Source: Gnetum montanum
Taxonomy: Eukaryota; Streptophyta; Gnetopsida; Gnetales; Gnetaceae
Assembly (NCBI GenBank): GCA_015680685.1
Contig: MNCI01002041.1
Coordinates: forward strand, 778,368-842,367
DNA: 64,000 bases
Reading direction: 5' to 3'
The notes under the pieces were generated by a model. That model did no database searches and was not told where the DNA came from. It saw nothing but the letters and a program-made list of their open reading frames with translations. Numbering within the stretch: position 1 is the stretch's first letter; the number at the start of each line of letters is the position of its first letter. The translations under genes were made by a program, and so were the position numbers. Below are positions 10,570 to 22,600 of this stretch, one piece after another.

Positions 10570-13110
10570 ATGAAAATGTCTTCTTCTTTGCATAAGAGCA
10601 CTTCACCGCCTAGGACTAACACAAGAGACAGTCGACAGCATAACACACGTAACCAAGATCCGCCAGTTCCTCAACAATTTCGTGTGGTATATACTCATCA
10701 CGATGAGTATGTACCCGACTTTACCTTTATTCTCCATCAAGATGAACAACTACATTGGAGAGACTTGGAGGGTAACATAGTGTTGCCTCTAGACTGATCA
10801 GTCCCCAACATGCTCCTTCATGCTCTCTCATGAATAGGCATGTCATTTTTGTGAATATGTTGCATGTGATCATGACACAAGGAACTACCATCCCACAGAA
10901 GTGCAATGTCAAAGGGACTTGCAACAGGAGAGATATCATACATCCTCAAAGGGTAAATGGCCCCATAATGCTCTGCATGTCTTGAGCGAAATTGAGGGTG
11001 GTAAACCTGCTTCAATAGGATCCCCACCAAATGATGTTCCTCCTCCTAACGATGGTCAGGAGGTGGTGTATCAGAACCTACACTCCACGATTCACAACCC
11101 TAGTTCTGATACCCACGAACACGAAGTGTTCAAAGAAGGAACACAACCACACAATAAGGGTGGATGTTCTAATTGTGATCACGATCATGGCCGAGACCAT
11201 CAAAGAGAAGGTAGAAAACACCATCATGGCGATGGTTCTCCTTCTTCTTCACCTTCATCATCACATTCATCCTCTCCGTCAGTATCTAGCCGCAGTCATA
11301 AGGAAACCAACCGTGAGGATAAAGGTAAATAGAGTGAAAAACATCGATGAGACAGTCAATAACGAGGACAAGGGCACTCTAAGGAATCAAGGCATGGAAG
11401 AAGGGAGAGTAGGGAACCGCGTAGACACCATAGACACTATGAACGAGATGACCACGAAGAACCCCTACTTGCAACTAGAAGCATGCTAGACATAACGGAG
11501 GCCATAAGAGTTCCCACAAGGCACCAAAAAGATAGTAGGATCAAGAGGTTAGACATGAATAACTTCACACAGTTTGAGGGGGGATACAATGCTAATCCTC
11601 AAAACCATTTACAAGAATTCCATGATGCATGTGCCTTGCAGAACATAGAAAACGAATGGCAAAAACTGAAGTTGTTCCCAAGGACACTAGTGAAAGAAGC
11701 TGAAAGCTGGTACCGATCCTTAGAACCGGAATCCATTCGAAGGTGGAGTACAATGTTAGAACTGTTTAATGATAAGTACCAAATGTACTCCCGAGTGTCT
11801 AACTTGTGAAAGCAAATCCAAGGATGGAAGCAAGGAAATCATGAACCCTTGGATGCTGCCATGGGCCACTATTACGGACTGTTACATTGTTGTCCTAGCC
11901 ATGGTTATTCATAGCTGGATTAACTACGCCATCTCATAGATGGACATATTCATGAGATAAGAAGAACCCTTGGGACGTATGCCCAAGGAAGGTTATCAGA
12001 GCTTAGGTCTCATCAAATCCATAGATTGCTAGAGCAAGTAGCCAAAGAAGAAGGTGAGCTATGGAAGAGAGAAAGTGCAGAAGAGTACAACCGTGATCCT
12101 TTCCTCCAAAAAAGGGGAGTGAGATTTTGTGAGGAGGAAGAAGAGTCACCACTCGAAGAGATGGTGAATAGGAAAAATTTGCCACTCTAAAAGTTAACAA
12201 CTAAAGTATCAACAAAGGTAGACCAAATGTGGGACTCCTTGGATAGTAGGTTTCAAACTGTTCTTAAAATTGTAGAGTCTAGAGAGCGAGGTAGTGAGCA
12301 TGACAAAAAGAAAAGGAGAGAAGTAGATAATGCACATAACAAGGGTAAGGGTAAAATGGCCATCACCGAAGAGGTTGTGAATTTAGACACAGACAATGAC
12401 GGTGGATGTGAGATATGCCAATACGAACATCTTAAGGGATCTACAAAAGTCTGGGGTGTATGCACTCAACCCATGATTTAATAAATGGCAAGCACCCCGA
12501 TGGTTACCTTATCCCCAAGGTAACCCAAGGCAGTTCCACCAACCTTCAACATATTACCCAAGTGGAACTCCACCACGACCCATTGAGCAACATCAACAAT
12601 GGCAATACCCATAGTCATGGGGGATGCCACCACCAAGGCAACAATACCCCTACCAGCAACCAGACCCATATGGCTACTACGTGCAGCATCCAATCTCTCC
12701 TCGTGACATTTTTGGTCACGCTACACCACAACATTACTACCAAGCTCGTGAGTATTTTAGAACTCCTTCTCCTAGGGGAGATAACCCATAAGCATACCAT
12801 CCTTCGAATCCATACACAACTCTCACATTGATAGCTCCATTACCACCGGCTCCAGCAATGCAAGGGGAACTCCCTACTCAACCGCAGCAACGCAATGCCA
12901 TAAAGGTTGCAAAAACTCAACTCGTTGTTGGTTCTAACAACTGTATGAAGAGAAGACCTTTCTTTAGAACCAACAGTCCAACCAAGCCCTCACAACCACA
13001 AGCGGTTGAACCTGTGAACACCTCTCCATCAAATAAGGCTTCAGAGCTCCCTTCAAACCAAACACTAAGCTCAACGCATACGGTTATGTTAACACATGAT
13101 GTTACTAACT
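10570..13110 (+). pseudogene. gag: gag of element A (degenerate)
   Basis: The start region (MSSSLHKSTSPPR) matches the gag start of element B at 42576. The conserved core (about 11483-12480) includes RIKRLDMNN, FEGGYNANPQNHLQEFHDAC, KLKLFPRTLVKEAESWYRSL and KWRSTMLELF-like segments of the retrotransposon gag (capsid) fold. Later parts are Lys/Glu-rich, then Pro/Gln-rich, leading into the protease. Several stops and at least two frame changes (near 10800-11480 and 12480-12830) break it. I see no clear CCHC zinc knuckle. It would form the capsid and package element RNA in the cytoplasm if intact. Confidence 0.85.
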
Positions 13111-13600
13111 AGATTAAGGTGGGCCACCTTCCTAGGAAATTCTCTAATCCTAGAAGCCCTCTAATCTATCTCCAAGTTGTTGGGAATGAACCATGTAAGG
13201 CTCTTCTGAACTCAAGTTCCGAAGTCAACCTAATATCACAAGAGATGTACAAAGCCTGGACCTGCCTCCATTAAGGAAGAGTAATATTTGCCTAGATTTG
13301 GCCAACCAATCCATCACTGTCCCCTTGGGACTGGTGGAGGACATCGTTACCACTATGTGTGGGTGGTCATATCCAGCTGATTTCCTAGTGATACAAGTGA
13401 ACAATGGTAAAGGGGACTGCCCAATAATAATGGAAAGAGCATGGCTAAGTACTATAGATGCATGCCTAGGAATCCACAATCTTTCCCTAGAAATATCCAA
13501 GAAGAACACTTTTGGAAAGATCGAGAAGAAAAAAGTTCCATGCATCGCATACAGTGACACAGGGTGCAATTGTGTGTAGAGATCATGGGTTATGCAAAGT
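13111..13600 (+). pseudogene. Aspartic protease region of element A (catalytic Asp lost)
   Basis: GHLPRKF, then ALLNSSSEVNLIS, then ANQSITVPLGLVEDIV and ADFLVIQV match the retropepsin-like domain of element B, where the same site reads ALLDLGSGVNLIS. In element A the catalytic Asp codon has become Asn and the following Gly is also lost, so cleavage would be impossible. The segment SYPADFLVI...IIMERAWLSTIDACLGI is the conserved tail of the domain in this lineage. Confidence 0.8.
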
Positions 13601-13879
13601 TTAGCATTGCCTACATGCAATCAGTGTGCACAAGACGTTAATATACAAAAGTGCCTGTATGCAGCAGCCACACAATAAGAAGACACCTAATGGCTGATGG
13701 TTGATCAAGAGAGCAACTCACTAACATGTATGAAACTAACTGAGGGAATAACTAGTGCTTACATTGAAAGCATAGATACACTAGAGCAAGTCCGTTGTCA
13801 ACTTCCAAGTCTTAACCTTGAAAACATCAACTGGGGAAAGTTGAAAATTCCTAAAAAATTTAAATAAGAGCCCCTAGAT

Positions 13880-14914
13880 TTGAAACCAGTGCCCACCAGT
13901 CTAGAATATATGACCCTCAAAAATGGAAAACCGGTAATCATCAACTCAAGAGTTATTACCAAACAAAAAGAAAGACTGCTGAAAGTGATAAAAAAGTGGT
14001 CAAAAGCCTTTGCCTGGTCATACCCCAAATTAACTAGAATAGATCCTAGGATATGCCAACATAGGATTTACATTGACCCCTCCACGAAACCTCAAAAACA
14101 ACTACAGAGGTGATTGAACCCAAAATTGAAGCAAAAAGTAAAAGAAGAAATAGAACAGCTTCTTAAGGTTGGGTTCATATATCCCATTGCTAATAGCGAA
14201 TGGGTTAGCCCTCTAGTGATCATGCCTAAAAAGGGAGGCAAATGGAGGGTGTGTATAGATTTTAGGCTGTTGAACATGGCAACATTTAAGGATCACTTTG
14301 CGTTTCCATTCATTGACCAAGTCTTAGACACCATAGCAGGGCATCGCTATTTTAGTTTTCTGGATGGCTATAGTGGATACAACCAAATATGGATAGCCCC
14401 AGAAGATCAAGCCAAGATAATGTTCACCAGTCCTTGGGGAATATTTGCATATAAACAAATGTCGTTTGGCTTGTGCAATGCCCCTGCCATGTTTCAACGC
14501 CTAGTTCTAAGCATATTCCAACAGCAAACAGGAAACGGAGTGGAAGTCTTTATGGATGACTTCTCCACTTATGGAACAAGTTTTGATCAAGCCTTGGACC
14601 GATTAGAGCAAGTGCTGAAAAGATGCGTAGAAAACAACTTAAGGCTCAACTGGTAGAAAATCCATTTAATGGCCCAAGAAGGCGTAGTACTTGGGCATAA
14701 GGTTTCATATTTAGGAATAGAGGTAGATCCAAATAAAGTTAGGATCATCCAAGGAATCACCCGTCAATCGAAAACTATCAAAGACATTCGTTCATTCCTT
14801 GGACACACTGGCTATTATAGGAGATTCATTGAGAACTTCTCCAAGACTGTCAAACCATTGGTAGAGCTAACAAAGAAGGATGCACCATTCAAATGGACCA
14901 GGGAGTGCGAATGA
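13880..14914 (+). pseudogene. pol: Reverse transcriptase of element A (Athila-like, stops present)
   Basis: One frame is maintained throughout. Visible motifs: EWVSPLVIMPKKGGKWRVC, DFRLLN, FSFLDGYSGYNQI, FTSPWGIFAYKQMSFGLCNA, the catalytic box FMDD (14549-14560) and GHKVSYLGIEVDPNKV, followed by the connection segment RSFLGHTGYYRRFIENFS. FMDD instead of YVDD is characteristic of the Athila group. Two in-frame stops (14111, just before the NPKLKQKV segment, and 14654, in NLRLNW*K) inactivate it. The stretch 13600-13880 links protease to RT and is not open. Confidence 0.92.
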
Positions 14915-15520
14915 GCATTCCAAACTCTGAAACAAAAGCTTGTAGAAACTCCCATTCTACAAGCTCTTGACTGGTCCAAACCATTCCATATAATGACTGA
15001 CGCATCCAATTATGCTTTAGGAGCTGTACTTACATAGTTAGATGACAAAAAACATCCTTACTACATCCACTGTGCAAGTAGGAGTATCGCCAGTGCACAA
15101 CTTAACTACACAACTATAGAAAAGGAATTAATGGCTGTAGTATTTGCACTGGATAAGTTTAGGCACTATGTGTTAGGTTACAAAGTGTTCATCCATACGG
15201 ATCATAGTGCAATCTGGTTCCTCGTGAACAAGTCAATGGTTAGCCCTTGTATTATACGATGGCTAGTAATCCTACAGGAGTTCGACCTAACGATGATTGA
15301 TCGGAAGGGCATTGAGAACGTAGTTGCAGATCATTTATCTTGGTTGCACTGGGATAGCAAGGAGGATGAATATGTAATGTCCGATCAATTTCCTGATGAA
15401 GCCCTCTTTGCCAATGTAGTAAATAATCAACCCATGGAGATGAATTGGTATAGTAGCATTCTCACCTATCTCCTTACCCAACAAAAACCACAGAAGCTGG
15501 ACTTTAGGAAGAAACAATAG
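14915..15520 (+). pseudogene. pol: RNase H region of element A
   Basis: Continues the RT frame. FHIMTDASNYALGAVL holds the first catalytic Asp, TIEKELMAVVFALDKFRHY the Glu helix, and VFIHTDHSAIWFL the second Asp, followed by RKGIENVVADHLS. Three in-frame stops (in RECE*AFQ, AVLT*LDD and at the end near 15520) break it. Confidence 0.88.
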
Positions 15521-16075
15521 TTTCTTCACAGAGCCAAGTACTTCATGGAGATCAATGGACAACTTTACAAAGTGTGTCTTGATGGCTTGGTTCGATGGTG
15601 TGTGCCTGAGGTGGACCAACTAAGAGTTCTCCAAGATGCTCATGAGGGCCCTTGTGGGGGTCACTATGCGGGGAGACGAATGGCTATTAAGATCCTGCTT
15701 GCAGGATATTACTGGCCAACATTATTTTGGGACGCCCATTAATTTTTCCAATCTTGCAAGTGCTGTCAACATGATGGGGGAATGACTGCTAGAATGGAGG
15801 GTCCGCAACAATGGATTCAACCTTTAGAACCCTTCAAAATTTGGGGAATAGACTTTATGGGGCCCATTACACCAATTTCCAATGGAAAAGCTTACATCAT
15901 TGTTGTCATAGACTATCTAACAAAATGGGCTGAAGCATCTGCTGTTACAAACTGCACATCATCTACAGCTGCACAATTTGTGCAACAACAAATCATAAAT
16001 AGGTTTGGTGTGCCACGCGCACTTATCTCAGATAATGGAACACACTTCACAAGTGTGGCCAAGAAAAACTCACAC
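15521..16075 (+). pseudogene. pol: Integrase of element A, C-terminal part deleted
   Basis: The HHCC zinc-finger region is recognisable (EGPCGGHYAGRRMAIKIL, then CKCCQH). The catalytic core starts at GIDFMGP (first Asp) and continues through YLTKWAEA to ALISDNGTHFTS (second Asp). Just after this the frame runs into sequence homologous to the non-coding 3' region of element B (from about 16076), so the catalytic Glu and the C-terminal domain are absent. This is an internal deletion, not end-to-end decay. Confidence 0.88.
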
Positions 16076-16411
16076 TTCTTACACTTCACAGGAAGATAAT
16101 GGCCAAGTGTATTAATGCGAAGTCACTGAATGTGGATTGTTTGAGGCTGGATTTGGAATGAGATCTACTAAGTCACATTAACCATAAATCCACAAGGGGT
16201 TGTACACCACCTTGTTCTTGGGACTCCATTCCATTCTCTTCTCCTCATCATTCTTTCTCCATTTTCCACCTCATTGCCGGCTGTATCAATAGTCTATATG
16301 TTGGTTGATGCATTGTTTTCTTTTTGGTAAATTCTTGTGGTAAGACTTTAACTCTTACTACCAAATGACATTTCCAAAGCCTATGGACTCTTTGAATGTG
16401 GGATTGTCATG

Positions 16412-16449
16412 GCATTAAGGGCATGAGCCTGCTTTGGGGAGGACCCACT
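16412..16449 (+). promoter_or_regulatory. 38-bp conserved block, copy in element A
   Basis: The core TTTGGGGAGGACCCACT is identical in elements A, B (46809-46846) and C (52976-53013), and the full 38 bp differ at about three positions per pair. TGGG-GAGGA-CCCA can form a small hairpin. It resembles the GGGAGGCAACCCA block that I recall downstream of integrase in angiosperm Athila elements. Its function is unknown. Confidence 0.6.
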
Positions 16450-16739
16450 GGCATTCCTAATTGGTGCATCAGTTAACTTCTTCCCCTTAAACATTGCTGC
16501 AATCAACATTTATTTTGTTCATTTCCACCCTTGACATCCATTGTATCGACATTGTCATTGTTTCTTTTTCTCCATCTTTCTTATTCCTTATATTTTTCCA
16601 TTCTATCGCTACCGGAGGATTGATCTTAGTCATGGGGCTCCTGGTCCAATTTTTTCAATTTTCTCCTAACCCCTACACCTTGGGTAGTCACCAATGTTGT
16701 ATCTCTAGACTCCATATTAGCCATATCACAACTCAGCCA

Positions 16740-16965
16740 ATGGACCGTAAACCAAGGCAAGGTATCAAATGCATTGTGATTTATTTATCCTTGATAATAT
16801 GAGAGTGTGTTGTGTGTGCAGATGAAAATCTTACAATAATGGACTGGAGCTGGAGGAAACACTTAGGATGGACTGGTGCTAGAACAGTCAGGCAAGGAAC
16901 AAGATTGATGGCGCAATTATAGATGGACAACAGAAGGCGTAATTTTGGCATCGACAGCAACACAT
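16740..16965 (+). pseudogene. Possible small ORF between pol and 3' LTR of element A
   Basis: Starts MDRKPRQGIKC, passes one stop near position 21, continues VVCADENLTIMDWSWRKHLGW and MAQL, then a second stop where element B has Trp, then MDNRRRNFG. It aligns without gaps to B 47133-47358 at about 49% amino-acid identity. A 60-bp segment with GTAT and GTGCAG ends (about 16761-16820) could be an intron; with it removed, the first stop disappears. The identity is near what neutral divergence would give, so a coding role is uncertain. Confidence 0.35.
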
Positions 16966-17183
16966 CTTCTTCTTTTCTCTCTCTTCTCTCTCAACTGCCA
17001 AATAAGGATGGATGTCAAATGTGTATAGTGTTCACTCTTGTGGTCATGAACACTAATATTGCTATGTATTGTAATGATGATCTATTCACGTGTCACCCCA
17101 TTCACCATTAGTGTCATTCAAGTCAATAATCCCATACCTTCCCAATATTTTGTAAGGAACTCGAGGATGAGTTTTCATTCAGT

Positions 17184-17193
17184 CATGGGGGTA
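17184..17193 (+). other. Polypurine tract region of element A
   Basis: CATGGGGGTA directly precedes the 3' LTR start at 17194. The same CATGGGGGTA precedes the element B 3' LTR, and a decayed form (TGTGGAAGTA) precedes that of element C. By position this is the plus-strand primer site. Confidence 0.65.
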
Positions 17194-18006
17194 TGATGAG
17201 CCGCAATATCACGTACGTGATATTGCGTACGCAATATCGCATCCACCCCGCGATATCACATCCTACCTCATTATCTATAAATAAGAGGTGGCTTTCCTTA
17301 TTCAAGAGGGTAAGACTTAGACCATTAGCCAAACTCTTACAGTTTTACCATTCCAGAGTTAGAATAATTCCTGTGTGCCCGTAGTAGGAGTCATAGAGTG
17401 AACGGATCTTTATTCGAGCAATTTGTACCTAAGCACACATTTGTGTACAGCAATAAAGACGAACTTTATGATAAACCTTGCAGCATACAAATTAAGCTAA
17501 ATAGTAATTAATTATTGTTAAATGTTTAAATGCTTTCCTAGTTAATTAATCTCTCTCTCAACCCTTGACTCTCCTAGTTAAGTACACTCAGTACGACAGC
17601 TTCAAGCATGTGTGTAACGCTTGGTAACCCAGTAACGATTAGTGTTTGGTAATCCTAGCAGCGTTGCATTGGTTCGAGATGTGTACGACAAGTGGGAACG
17701 AATACAGTGTTAGGAACAATTAGAACTTAGTTAGTAAATAGTTAATGAAAGTTGGTCACTTAGTTCTCCTTACCTTCCCATATTAGCATAAGACATTAAA
17801 AAGATAAAAACTATAAAAATCATATACCTCAAGCTTACTTAACCATACAACCATGACAATACAAGTAAGTTTGGGAAGACAGTGATTGATTAACCTTGAG
17901 TGTTTCATTAAGGCGCGTAAGCACTTAGTCCTTCGAGTTTGACCGGATCGTGCATGAAACGCTCGTATTCATATGGTTGAGTGTAGGGGTACCTCGCCAC
18001 TCATCA
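17194..18006 (+). repeat. 3' LTR of element A
   Basis: Starts TGATGAGCCGCAATATCACG and ends CTCGCCACTCATCA. The dyad array (17194-17265) is about one unit longer than in the 5' LTR, and TATAAATA lies at 17276-17283. The imperfect target duplication TCGTT follows. Confidence 0.93.
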
Positions 18007-18169
18007 TCGTTGTTGTTGTTGTTGCAATTTGAAACCATTTGGGGATGCACTTGTATTAGCTAGTTAATTTTGTAGAGCTCATGCTCTTTGTTAATGTGAT
18101 GGCTATGACAATCAAGACAATACAAGTTACATGGATGTCATTGGGAAATTTCCAAAATATTTACATTTT

Positions 18170-19605
18170 AATATGAATAATTAGGCTAGGGGCATTTAGC
18201 GGTTCTTGAATGAGGCCTCTGTGGCTATGGGGAAGTGACTCCTCTTCGAGCCCTCAGTCACAAAATTCAGGGATCACACCGAGTTATGGCCTTTGGTTTA
18301 GCGAATGGGCTAAGATAACATGTTACAATGCCTAGAAGGGGAATAGGGATTACCCATGGCACAGTGCCTATGCTGGTGGACACGTTGGATATCCTAGCTA
18401 AGGGGATAGTTATTGCACCTATTGTACATGCACAATTAGACACAGCCATATTCTTCCAAGGGGACATCCCTAGGATAGCCAGTAGGCACATTCAAAGACT
18501 GGTGTTATGGGGGATGTGGAGGAAAGTTGTTGTTTTGGTTGAATAGTATTTCATCCAGGATATCCCCACAAATTGGTTGGAGTCCACTTTGCATTTCTAA
18601 AGCACATGAGGCATGGGATGCCCATTAATGTCCTTCAATTTTTCTAGGATTCTCTGTAGCACCGAAAACCTAGGAGACACCCAGGGGTTATCATGGTGCT
18701 CTAGCGTGTAGGAACACTGATTGTGTCACTACAACCCATGATTGTTTACTCCAAACAATGGGGTAAGCTACAGGCAATAGGGACAGGATCCCAGGGGAGG
18801 GAACGCAAGGCAAGGACAATGGCAACATGCACTAGAGAGACACAGAACCAAGAGCTCAATAAAGAGGAGAGACACCCGCTACAAGGGCCTAGATGGGACA
18901 CCACCGCAAAATGAAATAGAGTAGCTAAACAAGCTAGGTAAGAAGAAAGGGACTAGTGGTAGAAGCGATGGCCAAATATGCAATGGGAAGCATAGCAAGA
19001 GACCACACGAATGCAGATACAGATGCTAATATGGATGGAAGGCATTATCTCAGAACACATGATTGGCATTGCATAACTCATTCAAGAAAACCAACAATGC
19101 TTGACACTTAGCACCGGCACCTCACCTCGAAAGCTAGAATCCAGGTGGACAGCAGCCCACATTTGCATACCACAGAGGAGTATATGGGATTGACACATGG
19201 GTAAAATCCATATACAGAATAGAATGGGAAGGACAGGATGATGTGAGTTGTGTTAGTCAAGGACTCAGGGATGACTTGGTGGGTAGGAACTTGCAAAAAG
19301 GGGACTTGTAAGCAATTTGGGGGTGCATGCTAGGCTTGCCTCTGGGAGGGGGCATTATTATAAAATTGAATGGTGTAGGGTTTTGTGGTAATGAAGTCCA
19401 TTGGTTGTGGGGTCAGCACCCCTGACCTAAGCTATACTCATGTACAACTCTTTTTGGAATTAATAACACTCGAATTTATTGCGTTTTGTGGTAGTGAAGT
19501 TTGTTGGGCATGGGGTCAACAGCCCTGACCTGAGCTATACTCATGTATAGCTCTTTTTGGAATTAATAACACTCAAATTTATTTCAAAAATATGAATAAT
19601 TAGGC
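18170..19605 (+). mobile_element. Probable 5'-truncated LINE with 17-bp target-site duplication
   Basis: A 17-bp direct repeat (AATATGAATAATTAGGC at 18170-18186 and 19589-19605) flanks a 1402-bp insert. The insert ends in AATTAATAACACTC then AATTTATTTCAAA, like the 3' ends of plant LINEs that finish in a short A-rich tail. No reverse transcriptase is visible. A 72-codon open frame (18328-18546) and a 63-codon one (18723-18914) are unrecognised. The long target duplication and lack of terminal repeats argue for target-primed retrotransposition. Confidence 0.7.
19381..19586 (+). repeat. Tandem duplication (103-bp period) at the 3' end of the LINE-like insert
   Basis: Two copies begin TTTTGTGGTAATGAAG (19381) and TTTTGTGGTAGTGAAG (19484). 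Both carry GACCTAAGCTATACTCATG or a close variant and both end AATTAATAACACTC. They differ at roughly ten positions. Confidence 0.85.
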
Positions 19606-22600
19606 AAGAAAATTCAATTTTGGGAACTATGTTTAAATTGATAAAAATTGCCAAAATACCAAAAAATTATATTCAATCATGGGAAATTGTAATTATATGG
19701 GAACATGACAATCATTATTGGGATGTCACTAGGAAATTACCAAAATATTTACATTGGATCACAGATAATTAGGCAAGAAAATTCAAATTTTGGCAACCAT
19801 GTTCAAATTGCTAAAAAGTTTACATTCAATAATAGAAAAATTAGTAGGAAAATTCTAATTTTAGCACCTTGAGGATTCAAATTGTTGAAAAATTTACATT
19901 TGATCATGAAAACAAATTTGACCTCTTGAGTCAAAGTATTTATAAATTCAAATGACATAATTGTGTTACTCTTGCCATTTCTCTAAAGCAATTGCAATAT
20001 TTTTTTCAACATGAATCTTGTTGCTGTGCTATTCCCAATAGTGAAGCCATAGAAGAGTCTATTCAAGATCATCTACATGAACTATTTTTTACAATAAATA
20101 ATGTGATTCATGGAAGTCATGGTAGTGTCTGTGAGCGTGGGCATGGGCAAGGCTGAGCATGACCATAGATCATAAAGAGTACAAATCCAAGATCAATGAG
20201 TACAAAGGATAAAAGATGATTTCAGAAATGAGAATCAATGTGACACCAAAAAAAATGACAATACATTGAATGAGATTTAGGAGTATGATTCATTCATTCA
20301 TATGTTGCATAATCATTTATGCACTTTTAATATTTCAATATAATAAATTTTTTGCATTTTAAATTTCTAACTTTAATGTTGCTAAATCTTCTTGTTTTAT
20401 TTGCGTACTTACATTACAAACATTTTTTAGGTTGTATCTATTTCTAATCTACTCTCACCAATGAGAAATTCATCCTCTGGAATGATCAACTATATTTATA
20501 ATAATAATACAAATAATCAACAAGAATTGTAGGTTATCATTGTTTAGTTCTACTCAAGTTCATATTTCTTTTTATTGAATAATTTTTTTGCATTTCCTAA
20601 CATAATTAACTCTTGAAACACATCGAAAATGCATTCGTGCTTGCTATTCAACATACATCTGTGCCAAAAATTGCAAATGAAGAAGAACAATTATAACAAG
20701 ATCATCAACAAGCATAGTATTGCAAGAGTAAGTGCCAAACAAGGTAACATCAACACACGGAAGAATCAAATGATCAAATACATGAAGCTTCAAATGTTGC
20801 TACTATAGTGGAAGTGCCTTCTTTAAAAGTGGTTTACTATTTCCAAACTTGCAAAAGACACCTACAAAAATTATTCAAGTGATTCAGAATTTTAATACTA
20901 CAATTATAACTTTTGCAAACACTCGATCTTGAAATGTCTATAATAAAATGTATCTTAGCATATCATTGGATTCAATGAAAAGTAAAGGCTTGACATGCAA
21001 TAAGTGTATAAAAGAAAAGACAAAATATTTTTAATGATTTTTTCATGAGATCAAATGATTTTCTACCAAAAATAACATGGATCCAAGAACCTAACCACCT
21101 ATCCTAGCTAATTTAATTAAGGTTTAAGAAATGTTAATTGCAAGAATCAGTCTCATATTGCAAGTTACACATGCAAGTGAACAATTTAGATATAAGGGTA
21201 ACACAATTAGCTTCCCTTAGGGTGTCCAAAGATTATTAAAAGACTTTCTTTTAGAATTAAAGATATCTCTTTTTTTGGTTTTGAAAAGAGTAGATTAAAT
21301 GGACACAGAGTATAATTTCATTATTAACAAGAGATAGGTTTATAATGTCTTTCTTTTTGAGAAGGAAAATGATCTGTACTATCAAGATGTCGAGATCGAT
21401 ATGTATGCAGTAGATATTGTTGGTAATACCGATGAGGTTAACATCTTTCATAACATTCCTTATATTGCATTGTCAAAAAAGGATGGAGAAATGAGATTAC
21501 AGTTTCAAGGTTCATTGTTTCAAATAAATTAAGAAAACATTATTAGACATACATCGTCAATTGCATAATCTGTTATTGCAGAATTCAAATGTTGCAACTA
21601 TTTTCTATTAGCAATTACACTTTATTTTATCTTAGTATAAAAATTCTATAGATATTTATCTTCCCTTTCTATCCTTTCTAGTTAAAATATTCCTTGGTCA
21701 TTATCTCTAGAATTGAGTCTTTACGAAGATCCATAAAGTAATAATGAGATTACCTATGTTCATCAAAGAAATGATTTAAGGCTTAATATTCATAATAAAA
21801 TGTCACTTCAAACATGAAGGGCAAATACAAATTTTAGCTTGTCATGTTGTAATATGTTGTCATAAAATATATTATGAAATATGTAGCTAAATCTTAGAAG
21901 AAATGCAATCTTTTAATAACATGTTGTTACAAATTTTAGAGTCAAGAAATCCTTATGAAGATGCTTTATATTTCTAAAAAAGACTCATGGTGGATGCTAC
22001 TATAGATAGAGACACTAGTGCTATGGGGATTTATTAGATGTTGTATAAATTCCTTTGGTAAAGTGCAGTCTTGTTTTTTGCGCCATTAATGTTTCATTAG
22101 AGGTGTACAAAAAAGTTTTTATTAATGCAAAGGAAACAAATGAAGGTGAAAACTACAAAACTATTATTAATGTGTATAAAAAATGATTGCTACCAATGGA
22201 GAGTGTATCATTGCTATAGCCTTTTAAAGAGTACAATTACAACATGAAGAACAAGAAGAACTAATTTGAAATTCGCATCACCTAAAGCTAAATGTTGTTG
22301 TGAGATCTTATTCTAAGTTTCTCATTCCACTAAACCAAGAGGAAAAAAGATGGATTAAATACTGTTGGACTATCTTCTTGTTACATTATCTATTTAGAGA
22401 TGTGAAGTGAGATCTTGGTTGTAATGATGAGAATATTGAAATGAAGTGGCTTTCTATTCAACATCAATATGAAGGGTCAAAGAATAATATGGAAGAAGAA
22501 TTCAGCAAGCATTGGAGGAAGAATGGTAGTTCATAGATGTAACTCCACAAGTGTAGGATCATGAGAAGTGTGATTTTGAAATACTCAATCGTCATCTATT

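Larger units (their letters stand above)
16076..17183 (+). other. 3' non-coding region of element A with conserved blocks
   Basis: Aligns with element B 46470-47570. It contains TATTAATGCGAAGTCACTG (near 16110), a 38-bp block conserved in elements A, B and C (16412-16449), a T/C-rich stretch, the possible small ORF at 16740, and GTCAATAATCCCATACC (near 17123) just before the 3' LTR, which is also conserved in B and C. Confidence 0.7.
9636..18006 (+). mobile_element. Element A: full-ended Athila-like gypsy retrotransposon, inactive
   Basis: An 8.4-kb element with both LTRs (795 and 813 bp), TGATGAG...CTCATCA ends and a near-perfect 5-bp target duplication (TCATT at 9631-9635, TCGTT at 18007-18011). 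Order: LTR, PBS, gag, protease, RT, RNaseH, N-terminal integrase, non-coding 3' region, LTR. The RT carries FMDDFS, typical of the Athila lineage. Decay: many in-frame stops, loss of the protease Asp, and deletion of the last third of integrase. The two LTRs differ at many positions and by about one dyad unit, so the insertion is old. Confidence 0.93.

Noticed and set aside
18328-18914. Two open frames (72 and 63 codons) as host genes
   Set aside because: They lie inside the 17-bp-duplication-flanked insert, are interrupted, and show no recognisable motif.
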